A stretch of 64,000 nt of DNA from Ceratodon purpureus (GCA_014871385.1 CM026426.1:38209776-38273775); one strand, 5' to 3'. Positions 1 to 12,700 are shown, counted from the stretch's first letter. Translations and numbers: made by a program. Notes: a model not told the origin generated them from the sequence alone.

Positions 1-3000
1 GCAGCACATGTTAGAAAAGTGAGGACAGGTCAGGGGCGCGTAGGTAGAAAACAGGTGGAAGAGCTACAAGACAAAATATGTCAAGTGAGCACGGAAAATT
101 CTTTGCCTCCGCACAAGGAGTCAGAAACCTGGGACGATAGGAAACGCAAGAGGTTTAAGGTGAGAGAAGGACCTGATGTCCTACAGGGGTTAGACAACCT
201 AAGATCGGATTCAGACGTCATGGAAGACATTCTTTATGTCTCTCAGTTCTACACTGCAGAGCATTTAGATGGCGGGGATGAGAGTGGAAGGGTAGGTGAC
301 TTAGGTGCAGGATTGGAGCCACCCAAAACTACTGTGTCTGGGCTGAATTTACCAGTTCGAAGCTCATCTGTAGACAATGATGATCTGCACTACATTGGCG
401 ACAACATGAGTAGAGAAGATGTAATGCAGAGGGCTCAACAATACGCAGCATCGCTTACTCTGGACGGTGAATACAAGCTAGGACCCCCCCCTGTTCCCAA
501 AAACATTGCAGGATTGTACTACCTCCTTCAGGAATCCCCTAAGGCTATAATAGTAGAGCGGTCATTACTCCACGACCCTGAATTGTGCATGATGGCGTTA
601 GAAGATCTGGAGATACATGACCAACTAGGCACAAAGATCTTAGCATCTATCGGGCCTTGGGTGGCGTGGAGAGAAGCTCAGGTAATAAACACTTTGTACT
701 ACGGACCCTAATTTAGTGTGCCGTACTGCAAGAAGTAGGTTGTCTTTGTGGTGCTTTGAAACATGGCTTATGGGGCATTCCATGAGACTTGATATTGCAT
801 TCAGTGGGATACACTAAACAAACTTTGTGGTACCAATTTGTTTTTTTGTACTGCAGGGTGCTGGTAAGGACGGAAAACATCACGCAGAAGTGGTCCAGTT
901 TGTCATGATGTCTGTTAAACCTTGGAATCCATACATAAAACCAGCGAACCTGGAGGGTAGGAAAGCAGAACTAAAGAAGCTGAGATTGTACTTGAAGTAT
1001 CTAGGGGAAAAGGCAGAGTACGTGTCCCTCAAGCTCAATGCCGAGATAGCACTACAGGAGAAGCGTGAGGCTCACATTCGAACTCAGCTGCGGCGGTTTG
1101 AGGACAAAGAGAGAATGAAAGTCGAAGACAGTACATGGGCATAGTCGCCTCTTTTCAGGATCTTGACACGGCAGACTGTTCAGGGGCTACCAGATCGACC
1201 CTGGAACCACACTTCAGAGGAACTAGAGAGTATTTTGGTTGTGTTGCAGAAGGAAGCTACAGCTGAACCAATGACCCTAGAGCTAGAGTGCCCTCATATC
1301 GTAAGGGCTTTGAAGTTGTATACCAGAGTGTCGCTAGGGCGCACTTGTGCTCTCGCCCATCCCGTGAATGGGATGACGAGGGAAAAAGTGTTAGCCATTG
1401 CTAGGGACAAGACAGAGTTGCAGCGACTATCCTCTTGTGCGCAGGACATAATAGACATTGGGTGGTCATTGTTTCCTTGCATAAAGGTAGGGTTCTGTTA
1501 TCCTCTCAGTACATGTTCGAGCGATATGGTTGGTCTAATGGCATTTCAGGGCTGGAACCAGGAACCCGTACTGGAGAAAATTGAGAATTTCCTCTGTCGT
1601 GTCACTAGACGTGCTGTGCTAGACATGCATCGTACTGATGCGTACAGAGATGTGCTTGCTGCCATGTGGTGGGCACAGGGTCTTAGTGATCCAACTTTGC
1701 TTCGAAAACATTGTGATGAGGTATTAAACTGGCAATTCAGTTGTAATGTGCGTGAAATACAATGTCTAGGTTATTTGCTGCATTTGGTATTGATGTAGTG
1801 CAGAATGGTTACAGTACTTCTAACATCTGCCATCTGTCTATATGTCAGGTTACTTCGAAGATACTATATGTACGTGAGGACGTCGATGTTGGTTGGGGAA
1901 TGCTTGGACTGGATAATGTACCGTATCCCCCTCCATCTTTGAAGAAGTATGTCGATAAGGCAGTACAGGCGCTGATGGACCTCCGCGAGAAGGAATTGGA
2001 ATTGACTTTCCAGAGGCTTGGATATAAAGGAGCGCTGCCGCCCATCGATCTCGCACATTTGGATATCCCTTTCTGCTCTCAATTGATTAGCTCCCAAACA
2101 TTTCAGATAGATTGGCGGAATATAGACGTGTCTCCAGAGGCTCACGGGGGTGAGAGAGAGAGGAGAATATTGTATGAGCATATGAAGAATCCCAGCCCAT
2201 CAGTGCTTCTACCAAACCAGAGGTGGTATCGACGAACTCCAGCACATCTGGCTTTAAAGCTGGGGCCGTCCCGTATATCCGCCACTATTTTCCCCATGCG
2301 ACCTCTGGATCTCGACAGTGACCTTGGTTCCTATCCCATAGACGATATAGCAGGACAAGACCCCCCCACGGGCATCCAGCTAGCGGTGAACATAACACAT
2401 GTCCTGCATACAGACTGTGTGGGTGATGGTCTTCCTACATCCAGCAGTATAACAAACGTGCTCCCTCTAGCGACTGTTGCCCCAAATCGGGGTCAACACA
2501 TCGATGCAACTCCATCTCCCGTAACACCACCGTCGCGGATCGTAGCCCATTTCCTGGAAGCAAGACCATCGATTGGATTGCTACGTACACCAGAAGATCC
2601 GGCTTCCGCACCACCAGCCTTTAACCTCAATGAGTCGACTAATTCACGAACAGAAGATTACAAACCAGCAGAGTCCTTGCCATTGGGGATACCGCGACCT
2701 CATACAGATCCGGCACCTCGAACCTCCACAGTATGGGCCCAGCCCAGTAGGTAGTATAGACTGTAGCTTATCCCATGTAAATTTTCATACAGTTGCTAGA
2801 ACGAAATCCTCTTCATTGTCCTTTCAAACTTTGCCATCCCTCTAATGTGTATTCTTTTTTGTACTATAGCCTTGCAACAAACTGTATGTTCTTCTTTGTG
2901 CTACAACCTTGCGACGTACTTTGTACTTATGTTTGAATTCTCATGTCCTACATGCAGCGCGTACAGAATATCAAAGGAACGTATATCTCAAGATCATGGC

Positions 3001-3330
3001 CGAGGGGAGGGGGCATTCTTGTCTTTTGTCTTCCGGAAAGGCAGCACAACCTTGTACCCCGTCCCGGACATGCAGTTAGTAGACTCGCCAGAAGGTAGAG
3101 TCAGTTCCCCCTTGATGGACTTCTTTTGTGCTTGGTTTCAGGACTGCGTGCCAGAGCCAATTCTCCTTTCTAATTTACTGCCAGCAACAGCTCTGTACAA
3201 AGTCATCCCGAAGACAACGGTCATTGAAGCACTGCGTCGGTGCTTTCATATGAGCTCTGGGTTCATGCACGTGAAGGGCAATACGATCATGGTCCGCACG
3301 TTTAGGGGGGCCCACGCAGGGGGTGACTGA
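1..3330 (+). CDS. MULE accessory gene B of E1, function unknown (N-terminus outside window)
   Basis: I do not recognise the protein, but it is clearly homologous to the minus-strand gene B of E2. Exons read as before-1 to 681, 857-1486, 1550-1720, 1849-2750 and 2958-3330, with GT-AG introns (682-856, 1487-1549, 1721-1848, 2751-2957) that keep phase. Matches to E2-B include a GPPP..GLYYLLQ segment, SPLF followed by RPWNHTSEEL, ALKLY.R, and LYVREDVDVGWG. The middle is charged and probably helical (about 900-1130); the C-terminal third is Pro/Ser-rich and then globular. One TAG interrupts exon 2 at 1142-1144, where the E2 copy has Trp (TGG), so the copy is probably inactive. The ending is uncertain: TGA at 3328-3330, or a splice to the open segment at 3460. 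Homology to E2-B is strong; exon ends are by eye. Confidence 0.7.
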
Positions 3331-3459
3331 GATGACTACATAAGATCTCACCCGTATGGTATTTGTCCTCTCTTTCACAGCCATTGCTTGAGATCATTTG
3401 CGTAAGACGTGTACTCCCTTACATTCTCTTGTGCTTCTATTTCGTTTATCCACTAGGTT

Positions 3460-3849
3460 ATGGAGAAGCTAGAGTTAGAGGTGAAGGAAATCCTGGTGGC
3501 AATGGTGGACCTTCAGTGTCCTCCCGCCCATGACAAGCAAAAAGAGCAGCTTCAAGTAGACCGATCTGGAGCAGGGAGACGGATGCCAGTGTCCCTTTCT
3601 AATCGCCGAAAAGTACCATCGCAGCAACACAGACAGAGAGGGCTTTCAGTAGTACGTGGTGCAAGTCACAAGGGTGCACCGTTGCAAGTCGTGCCTTTTC
3701 CAACACGAGATCAGTTTAAATGTGTTAAGCCCAGCAGTACGTATGTTGAACTTTTGGGAGGATTTTCTAGATGGAAGAGTAGAGTGGAGTCTAGAGGGTT
3801 GAAGCATTGTGGATGCACCTCTGTGGTGTCATGTGTCCACAACACATGA
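3460..3849 (+). CDS. Possible last exon of gene B in E1
   Basis: This is an open segment of 129 codons right after a good acceptor (CCACTAG at about 3458). It encodes a basic, Gln/Arg-rich sequence of no recognised family. If it is spliced from a donor near 3312, another frame giving a Gly/Arg-rich tail is equally possible, so frame and membership are unsettled. It lies between gene B and the 3' end of the convergent transposase. Confidence 0.25.
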   Translation: MEKLELEVKEILVAMVDLQCPPAHDKQKEQLQVDRSGAGRRMPVSLSNRRKVPSQQHRQRGLSVVRGASHKGAPLQVVPFPTRDQFKCVKPSSTYVELLGGFSRWKSRVESRGLKHCGCTSVVSCVHNT

Positions 3850-4209
3850 GGTTGTTGTGCACATTTTAAAAGAAATATATGTGGTAAAATTTATGTACTG
3901 CATGTATGGCTACTGTTGTTTGGCTACTACAAAGGGAACTCCTTCATGTCCGATGCAATAACAATGCAACAACGTAGTAGACTTAGTATAGAATACTCTG
4001 ATGTTTATATATCAAATGGTAGGTACGAACCGTGGTACACATTATGCCTAACGGGCAAACGAGAAATACTAAAGCATACAAAAAGAAATAGCCTATAAGG
4101 AGCACTACATAATAAAGGCTCCAAATTACCTTCATCACACATATTTAGATCATTAACTCTAAACATCACATAGATTGAGGGAAAGAGAAGTATCCTGCCA
4201 GACCAAATG

Positions 4210-7200
4210 CTACACCCTAGATCGTTTACCGGATTTCGGTGTTTCAAGGCGACCTGGTTTTCTCTTTAAGGACCAGTCGCCACCTCGAAGTGGGAATGAC
4301 GCATGGGTATCCTTACTGTCAGGACGAACTATTCCACGAGCTATCATCCTTTTGTACTTCCCTCTTATGATTTTTAAGTCTGACACCAGATGAAGCTGTA
4401 GTGTAGTGTGTTGTGCAGTAGTACATAGAAGGTCGTTGAAAACAACCTCCGGGCTGTCCTGTGTGAGTGGTCGTTCTGTTGTTGGTGCAGAGTTGTACTG
4501 CATCTCCGTACTGTTTAGAACAATAGGGTTCTTTGCACTACCAATACTTGGCCCTATTATACATGAAGCACTAGAATTGTTGTCTGATTCTGCACCGCCC
4601 ACATCCTCATCCCCTTCTCGGGGCATAGATTCAAAACACTGAGCTAGTGGGATTGTCCTTTGTACTCCACACTTTGATCCTGCCTCCCGAAGGATAAGGC
4701 CCTCCTCAATGTCAGGGTGTTTCATGACAAAACACTTCATCACATGCTTGCACATTGTGCCCTGTTCTGCCATAAAACAATCACACTGAGCCCATTCAGT
4801 ATCAGGTCCATAAACGGTATGTACCTGGGGATAATTGTTCACTGAGACAACAAGTGCAATATCCTCGCCCCCTGGATTCAAGCTAACGTAGTCATCTGGG
4901 ATTTCTTGGCCGGCCAATATGGCACTACAAATGATAATCTCTTGCTTCCTGTTTCGAATGAATCCGTACTCCTTTAACACCCTGAAGTACCAGTAGTGCC
5001 CAGTCACTACCCGCTGTAGATCATCAGCTGTCCAATCCATTCGCCGCCCCATAAATCGTTGCTTCTCCAGGTACAGGATGCGCTTTAGATTAGCGTGGTA
5101 CGACTCTATAGGAGCATTCGTGTTCTGTCTTGCATGAGGAATATTCCGATTAGAGATGCAACACATCCCTATCTTCTTCCTCCAATGTTTATCAATGTAT
5201 TTCATGAATCTCTCTGCAGATGGGCGACGCAATCGAATCTTATCAAGTTCGCTGTTGGCCCACTCCACAGGGTCATTCCCGTGGACGAATCCCTTCCCAT
5301 ACATGATGTCCCCAACTTCCTTCAATGTTTTTGCCCTGTCCTCAATGCGACTTATCTTTGTTCTAGCATTCTCGGCCCATGCCTTCTTCACATGCCAGAA
5401 GCAAAGAAGGATCTTTGACTGTGGCCAGAGCTTTCTACAGTCCAGCAAGACAATGAATAAGTCAGGATCACTGGACAAAGCAAGACAAGTGAGAGCAAAC
5501 CACTGTTGATTTATGAAACATCCTATTCATTTAGAATTTGAACTCTTCTAATAACTTACTGCAAGACGTTAATTTCCGCTTGGGCATTGTCAACAATGAT
5601 AGAAGAAGGCTCCCAAGAAGGTAGTTTCTTGGTGACTTTGTCCTTCAAGGCCTGTAGTATAGGCTGTAGATGTTCTTCTTTTGCTGAAGTAGAGAAGAAG
5701 TACGCTACAGGTATCCCGCTTCTCCATTCGTCAAACACCATCACGGTGTATAAAGGATACTGCAGAACATATTTGCAAGAGCAGTTAGTAACAGGGAATG
5801 GTTTGTAGTGCAATCCAGACAACGGAGATATGCTTAGACGTAGTCCACGAACGTGTAACCACTCTACACTTCGAATGTTTACTATAAGGTCACAGAACCT
5901 CCTCAGCAGCAGCATTCAAAACAAAACACAAAACATGAACTGAGATTGTCTTACCCTTGAGTGGCTTGTGCCCAAGGTAGCATCGATTGCAAGGGCACCT
6001 TTATTTCCAAACTTCAGCAACATTTCAAACTGCCATTCAGTTTGAAATCCGAGTGCAAACGGGTTGTTCTGCTGCTCAGCGATATTCATGTCGAGCAAGC
6101 TGTGCTCCTGGTAAAAAAAAACACGTTTAATGTTCTCGTCCTTCCACATTCTCAAGCTCACAACCTCGTTCTTGTGCTTCATCCACAAATCCCCTGCACG
6201 CTTGTTGGCCAAGTTCCTGACGTCATGAGGCAACACGATCATGTCCCTGTGCACTGGGACATTCTGTAAGGCGAGCTCCATCATGTGCGCCTTGTGTTGT
6301 ACCATCACCTGAGTTGGTGTTAAGCCACAATCCAGGAGTTCAGTTAGCTCACTCTTCTTCTTATCAGAAAGACATGTGCCCATAGAATGTTTGAAACCAG
6401 CCACTGTCACACCGTGACACTGGTCCCCATTGCTATTCACATGCTCGCTTATCTTGTATACAAGCTGACACAAGCTGTTATCCATGTAATTTTGCTTCGC
6501 AATGAAGTGCCGCAAGCACCCCCTCTTCATCGAGGTTCCAGCCTCCTTCTGACCGATGCGAGTCTTGTGATGGCCTGTCTTTCTGTCAGAGACATGACAT
6601 CATAATCCGCCACGGGCTTTTTCCCTCGCTTCTTCTTCTGTAATACACTGGCTATTGTCTTCTTCCTCTTCAATTGCTCTGCTTGTAGGAGACCCTTCAG
6701 GTCCTTGATATAGATAGCCAAGTCATCAGCAGGACCGTAGTTACAACTGAACATGTGCAATGTATTGCAGAACAACATTTAGAATTTGAAGGTTTTGATT
6801 CATTTTTAACTTGAGAATCTGCTCCAAACCATATGAAACAGACATCAGGGATTTATTACCTAATAACCTTGGACGCGCTATTTGCTCGGGGGATATTCAG
6901 AGAGCCTGGTGCCCTCTTCCTTTGAGTCTCCTTAGTGAACCTGCACGGGAAATTTTTATCCATACCTTCTCCAGTTCTGAAGTCATCCAATCTGCTCCAT
7001 GGAATTACGGCAACCTCGTGTAAAAAGTATTGTCCTGCACTTTGAGTTCGAATTGGCTCCCAAGCAATGTCATCTTTGCAAAAAGGTCCTGGTGGTGGAG
7101 TTTGCTTGAATTCCCTCAATTTCTTCAGGAGCTCCTTCTCGCGCTCTGGTCCCTGGTAAGGGAACTCTTCGGTATCCCAGTCATCAACAAGTACAATCGG

Positions 7201-8160
7201 TGGTGCCTTTCCTGAGCGTGTACGGAAGTTCCTCTTGCGGACTGTAGGCCTTGCAGATCGGCGCTTTGGTGATGCTGCAGGAACGGCCTCTGCCTTTGGA
7301 GCACCATGAGCCCCTACACCTTTCTTGAAAGTACCATCGGTAGAAAGACCTTCTCCCACGTTCTCTGACTTCGTCGCACACTTTGGAGTTGTCTGTTTTG
7401 AAGGGCCTTGAATCTCAGTCAGATTGACCTTCGTACTCATACAATCTGCAGCCTTCGATGTTGGCGGCTGATCACACTTGGCATCAGCTGCGTTTCCACA
7501 TTCTCCCCTACTGTTCCCCTTACCCAGATCTACATCAATATAGTTCTCAGAAGCAGAAGAATGTTCTGACAAGTATACTTCAGAGTCTACATACTTATCT
7601 TTCATTCCAGTACTTAAAGAACGGAGTCTCTCAATAACATCATCAGTTCCAGAGGATAGCATAGAAGACTCATCACTAACAACTATCCTCCGCACTGAAC
7701 CACCTAGACCAGCAGAGTTTTGGGATTTCTGGTAAGTTGAAAAGTCCCTAGACAATGTGTTATCACTTGTGACATCAATGTGCACAGGACGCTCATAGAA
7801 AGAAGGCTGAGATGAACCCTCCCAAAGGTCCACTAATGAGCTCGAGGAATACATAAATCCAGCATCATTCAAATTGAACGTGGAATCACTGCTGTACTCT
7901 GAACATAAATCAACAAATGATGGACCAACTTCCCCTTTCTTCAACGGCCCACCAATCTGAATTGGATCCTCCCTAGACTTTCCATTCCTCGCCTCTCCAA
8001 TTTCATCAAGATGTTTCTCAATTGTCAGGTCAACAAATGCTGCACCTAGTTCATAAAGACTTCATGTCACCTTCTTACTGAGCTTCACTGCTTCATGTAA
8101 ACGCCTAGGGACAATGCAACAGTCCGAGTCATCACTGGACAGATCAACACCTGGGGCCAT
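4210..8160 (-). CDS. MULE transposase A of E1 (four exons, nearly intact)
   Basis: Mutator-like transposase that should cut and join the element ends. Exons read as 8160-6860, 6746-5955, 5759-5560 and 5470-4210. The N-terminus is acidic and Ser-rich, then basic. A WRKY/GCM1-like zinc region follows, with PCRF in exon 1 and MKRGC..EHVN..CHG in exon 2. The DDE core shows LAIDATLGT (first Asp), VMVFDEW, SSIIVDNAQ and LLCFWHVKKAW. A SWIM finger CDC..MCKH is present at about 4770-4740, and a basic tail ends GKRSRV. Exon 3 is exactly 200 nt, as in E2. Defects seen: TGA at 8062-8064 (codon 33) and a one-base frame change within exon 2 near 6570. The start at 8160 is the first ATG, followed by an acidic segment. 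The family call is secure; activity is doubtful. Confidence 0.85.
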
Positions 8161-8179
8161 TTTTTAGAACTACGTAGGA

Positions 8180-8400
8180 AGCCAACCCTAAACCACAGAA
8201 TCAAAGGGAAGACAAGCATGTCAACCACACAAAACAAAGAAACCTAAACCACATCGCTTCCTCTCTAATTCCTCTCCATTGCACACGTTTGTTGCAGGAC
8301 GAAATACATCTTTTAAGCAGAACATGTGTTTGGTGCAGCATAAACCCTAAGCCGCATCCACCCTAACCCTAATACCAAAAGGAACCCTAATTTTTGGATC
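8180..8400. promoter_or_regulatory. Telo-box-rich 5' flank of MULE transposase A (E1)
   Basis: Just upstream of the transposase start the plus strand has several CCCTAA/AAACCCTA copies (near 8187, 8341, 8364-8372 and 8386). In plants, AAACCCTA telo-boxes are common near transcription starts of genes active in dividing cells. Similar copies lie near the start of gene B in E2 (25732 and 26028). This suggests the two genes share promoter chemistry; the exact transcription start is not visible. Confidence 0.4.
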
Positions 8401-8739
8401 CTGGTAGAACAACAAATAATCTGCACTGCATGATTGGCCTAAACCTTTAGATACCCCCATTCTTAGAAGAATGTCGGAATTATCCGTTATCTAAAGTGCA
8501 GTTTAAATTCTCAGATCCGGATTAGTTGGCAGCACAAAAACTTATGGGACCCGCCATTCAGAATACCCCACTGCAAGACAAGCCATGGCTGGAGTAACAG
8601 AGCCCAACAAAAAATCGTTAATGCTCATCCATAGGCCACGTTGGGCTGGGAAAGACAGCTGGCATAGCCGTCACGGGTGAGCTGTCAGAAGGCCGGGTCC
8701 CATTGCAACCCGGGATGGTCATGGGAGAGACAGCCTGTA

Positions 8740-8807
8740 CCGGGCAGCCCCCTCCTGCCCGAAATGTGCAAAATGTAGAGTTTGTGGGGGGGTAGTTAGT
8801 GCGACCC
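8740..8807. repeat. Right terminal inverted repeat of E1 (outer part)
   Basis: Read on -, this end shares with the E2 left end an outer G(A/G)GTC..C.CTA.CT..CCCC block, then an A/T-rich stretch, then a run with CAG and CCCC(C). The match is about 15 of 20 in the outer bases and weaker inside. The partner repeat lies left of the window, so the full length is unknown. Confidence 0.55.
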
Positions 8808-9333
8808 GATTTGAGTAGCTGCTATGACATTATGATTATACGGTCATTAACCATCAAGCACAATCACAGAGATATGAAATTGATTGGATTCATTATGTGT
8901 CCCCAGATTCATTAAAAGCAAAAATCATCTTTTAGCCTACAGCCTACATGGACTCGACATTGACCACATTGCATTACATTGTCAGAGCCATATACCGTAG
9001 CTTCCTAGCAGCTTGGGCACCTTTCCGCCTAATAATTATTTAAAATACGAAAGTCAATTAGGCAACCTGGAAAATAATATACTAAAATTGGGCCGTTTTA
9101 AGAAGTAATTAAAAATAAGATAGGCATTCCTCCATGTTGTTCTTCTAGTTCATAGATGGTTATTGCAATTTTCATCTTAGGCGGCTGCGATTACCCTAAA
9201 CGTTTTCCTTAACCACCATTAGTTACCCTAAAATCTCTCTTTCATGTGTGTCAGGGTTTTCTTTGGTGTCACAGTTTGTTGCATGTGAGAGATATGCTGT
9301 ATTTGTGAGAGAGTGAGTTGTACAAGACTCACA

Positions 9334-11345
9334 ATGGCGAGGCACAAGACATTACAATGTATGTTTAGACCTATTGACAAAGATGAGATGCAAGTATGTG
9401 TGGAGCGTGAATTTGCAGCATTAGAGAAGGGATTCGAGCTGGAGAAAGCTATGGAGAAGGAGGTTGTCAAACGGCCTGTTGGGAGACCCAAGAAGGAGCT
9501 TCAAGCAGTTTTAATCTCACCAAAAGTGGAGAAACGTGAAGAGTCAACTTCAAAGAAGGCTCAGGTTAGAGGCAACCATACAAACTGGTTTATGCCTACT
9601 CTTTGGGATCCCATACATGCTGCAATGAGAGTGCATAAGAATTATACTGCTACTATGAGGTATTTGCAATCAAAGTAGAAGCTTCCAGGACAGACTGGCA
9701 GTGTTTATGATGATCTCAGTAGAGGGACACTCTTCAATTGGTTCACTCCTTCAGGAGAGTTGAAAGAAGGGGTGAAAAAAAAAATTTATGATGAGAAGTC
9801 TTCGTTTACTGAAGGTTCTCAACATAAATATGTTCTGGCAGAGTATGCTGAACTAGAGGAAGAGATCATTGTAATGCTACAAGGCCTTAGAGATGCAGGT
9901 CAACCCTTGTTTGCATCTTCAGTGAGAACAAGGATTAGAACCCTAATTGAAACTAGACAACCTCAATTACTTCAGCAAGAAGGCAACAGAGCTTTCAAGG
10001 TCAGTTTAACTTGGTCAAGGGCAGTTGTGAAAGACAACTTGAACTGGAGCTACAGAAAGGTTATAGGGACTGCAAGAAAACTACCAAAGGATTGGGAAGA
10101 GCTAGGGTTGAAGATGGCACAAAGAGCTGCTTATCTTATCAAGGCTTATTCAATTCCACCAGAATTGTTTGTAAACACAGATCAAACAGGCATACACCTA
10201 ATTCCTACAGGAGGGGCTCATACACGGGATGTTAGAGGTTCAAAACATGTACTGGTTCATGGAGCAGATGACAAGAGGCAGATTACAGTGTCAGTATCTT
10301 CTACAGCAGCTGGAAACCTTTTACCATTCCAAGTTGTTTTCACAGGGACAACCACAAAGTGCTTACCTATACAGAATGTTGGGCGAATTGACTGTGAGCA
10401 AGCTGGGTGGCACCTCACATATTCAGAGAACCATTGGTCAAATGTTGAAACATGCGACTTTGTGATCAAGATTTTACAAACATACAGGCAAGATCAAGTT
10501 CAGCGTTTAGGACTACCCAAGGAGACCAAACTGATATGGTTGATTGACTGCTGGAGTGTGCACAAGTCAAAGGAGTTTAAATCTTGGATGAAGGTTAACC
10601 ATCCCCAAATCCTTATCATTTTTGTGCCTGCATGTTGTACAAGTGTCTACCAACTAGCTGATGTTGTTCTACAGAAGCCATTCAAGCATGGATTTAGACA
10701 AGCATTTGACTCCTACACATCAGATGATCATTATCCAACAACTGAAGCACAAGGCAGCAAAAGATGTGAAGGTTGATACTAAAATGAAAGCATTGAAGCC
10801 TCACCTTTGTGGCTGGCTGTTCAAAGCGTGGGAGCATTTACAAAGCAAGCAAATGGTTGAGGCAATTACAAAAGGGTGGCACCAATGTGGTTTGCTGCAA
10901 GCCTTTGAACCACCATTTCAGATGGCTGCCATGGATGTGAACATGAAGACACCTCTGTTTGAGGTTGAGACAGAGGAGGTTGAGCCAGAGGACAACAAAA
11001 AAGAAGAAGATGTGGACACAGATCAGCTTGTAGAGTCAGTTGTGCAAGATTCATTAATAAAAGTTGCTGAGATTGCATCATCAAACAGGAAGTCAAGTCT
11101 CTCTACTCTCAAAGGCATGGCTCGAAAAAGGTAAGCTCTTGCAAAAACAAACCACAAATTCTGTGAGAATCATGTTTGAAGTGATTAGATCTGTGAAGAG
11201 AATGCAACGAATATGCAATATGGTAATGAAGAATACCTGTGTTTGAAATTGCAGACCTGTTGCAGCCTTTAACACACCTCCTGCTGCCTCCAAGGAGAAT
11301 GCCGAACCTCCAAAGAAGCGAGGCCGCCCCAGGAAGAACCTCTAG
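9334..11345 (+). pseudogene. pogo-type DDE transposase with AT-hooks at both termini
   Basis: A transposase of the DDE_1 (pogo/Fot) group. The ATG at 9334 opens a basic N-terminus with the AT-hook-like VGRPKK (about 9478-9495). A helix-turn-helix-like region follows. The catalytic core shows VNTDQTGI with HLIPTGG (about 10170-10210), LIWLIDCWSVHKS (about 10530-10570) and YQLADVVLQKPFK (about 10648-10686). A GT-AG intron at 11131-11254 joins ARKR in frame to a last exon ending PKKRGRPRKN, a second AT-hook, with TAG at 11343-11345. Two lesions are seen: TAG at 9676-9678 and a frame change near 10720-10740 between two otherwise conserved segments. The family and the last exon are well supported by reading frame; the gene is broken. 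Confidence 0.8.
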
Positions 11346-12480
11346 CCTGCCTAGCTCGCCACAGCACCCACATCAGAAAGTCTCGGTTAGAAGGTGCGGT
11401 TGGCATAACAAGCCGAGCAAAAAAGAATTGAAACAAATGGCTTTGAAGAAGCAGCGGCGAAAAAAAATGGAAGAAGAGGTAGCAGCTAAGAAGAATTGGA
11501 AGAAGAAGGGCTGCAGCTCTACAAGCAGCAGAGGGAAGCACCTCGCCACGGCACATCACCCGCAGGCTTCGACGTCACAGCAGTGGCCACGGCAGGTTTC
11601 CGAGCAGGCTTCGACGGCACAGCAGTGGCCACGGCAGATTTTCGAGCAGGCTTGGACGGCACCACGGCACCAGCAGGCTGCATAGAATCCAAACGCCACC
11701 AAAACGCAACACATCACCAGCAACGTAACAGCAGGCTTCGACAGCACCAGCAGGCTTCGACGTGGCTACGGCACAGGAGACCAGCGCTGCACGGAATCCA
11801 AACGCCACCTCGAAACAAACCAGATCACGACCACCGAAACGCAACACATCACCAGATCACCAGCGACGCAACAGAAAACCAGATCACCAGCGACCCAACA
11901 CTCTCCGAACTCTCCATCACTGCCCCTGCCCAACTCTCGCCACTCTACCGCGATAACCACCGTTGCGCTTCATGGCCTGAGAAGTCCGGCGGTGGCGTGA
12001 ATGGGAGGAAAGTGCCGTCGATACTACCATGCAAGTGATGCAGTTATGGACTGAGATCGAAGCTTTGGACTGAGATCGAAGCTGTGAAATGGAGAGAAGT
12101 GCGAGAGTGGAGTGATGTGAGTGTAAGTGTCTCTGTTGGCGTTCGAGATCTGCTCCGCTGCTGCTTCGTCATGTTGATAAGGTTTCTCCACAGATGTGGT
12201 TCTCGTGGTCCTTCCGTTGCCGGAGCGCTTCCCTTATCAGCGTGACTTGTGTGGTGCCAGGACATCATGTTGCATGCTCGTGTTTTTTTTAGACCTTGTT
12301 TCTGACTTATGCGGTGTTTTGGTTACTGTAGAGAATCAACAGTGCTATTTTATTGAATTCCAGCACATGTGGTGTGAATTATTGCGATTTTAGGCACGCT
12401 TTGAATTTAATTTCTTTTTTTTTGGGCACAAATGGTCACTAATTTTCCAGAAATTTAGGCACCTTTCAAATTAATTATTT
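11346..12480 (+). repeat. GC-rich internally repeated 3' tract of the pogo element
   Basis: Downstream of the transposase the element carries imperfect repeats. CAGGCTTCGACG occurs at about 11562, 11604, 11731 and 11750; GAATCCAAACGCCACC at about 11686 and 11790; CGCAACACATCACCAG at about 11706 and 11840. Long frames are open on both strands, as expected for repeated GC-rich DNA, so I do not call a gene. The last ~100 bases are A/T-rich next to the terminal repeat. Confidence 0.5.
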
Positions 12481-12700
12481 TCTGCCCAAGCTGCTAGGAA
12501 GCTACGATAACTGTTAACCATAGCCGCACGGGTTGTCTAATTTTTCCTTATCTCGGTTTTGGAAACAGTATCCCACATGAGCGTCTGCTTACGGTACTAG
12601 CATCGTTCAGTTCGTGTTGTCATCGTTCTGAGCTTCAGTTCCCACTGTCATTTGCGTCATCGTTGTCTCGACAAGTGAGAGAGTCCGAGTACCTTCGACA

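Larger units (their letters stand above)
1..8807. mobile_element. Two-gene MULE transposon E1 (left end outside the window)
   Basis: This is the right-hand part of a Mutator-like element. It carries gene B on + (enters from the left edge) and the MULE transposase A on -, tail to tail with a gap of under 0.9 kb. The same layout occurs in E2 (17780-26775). The right end is placed at 8807: read inward on -, it starts GGGTCGCACTAACTACCCCC and matches the left end of E2 (GAGTCTCTCTATCTTGCCCC) at about 15 of 20 positions. The nine bases after the end (8808-8816) should be the target duplication, but the left copy lies outside the window. Confidence 0.75.
8995..12507 (+). mobile_element. pogo/Tc1-mariner-type DNA transposon, complete ends
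   Basis: The left end CCGTAGCTTCCTAGCAGCTT (8995 on) is repeated inverted at the right end, finishing at 12507 with only the outermost base different; the match runs about 24 bases to TTGGGCA. TA dinucleotides flank both ends (8993-8994 and 12508-12509), the target duplication of the Tc1/mariner superfamily. The element is 3.5 kb and holds one transposase gene followed by a GC-rich repeated tract. It sits about 190 bases outside the right end of E1. Confidence 0.85.

Noticed and set aside
11496-12038. Long open frame behind the pogo transposase as a second gene
   Set aside because: Low-complexity repeats leave frames open on both strands; no start context or domain.
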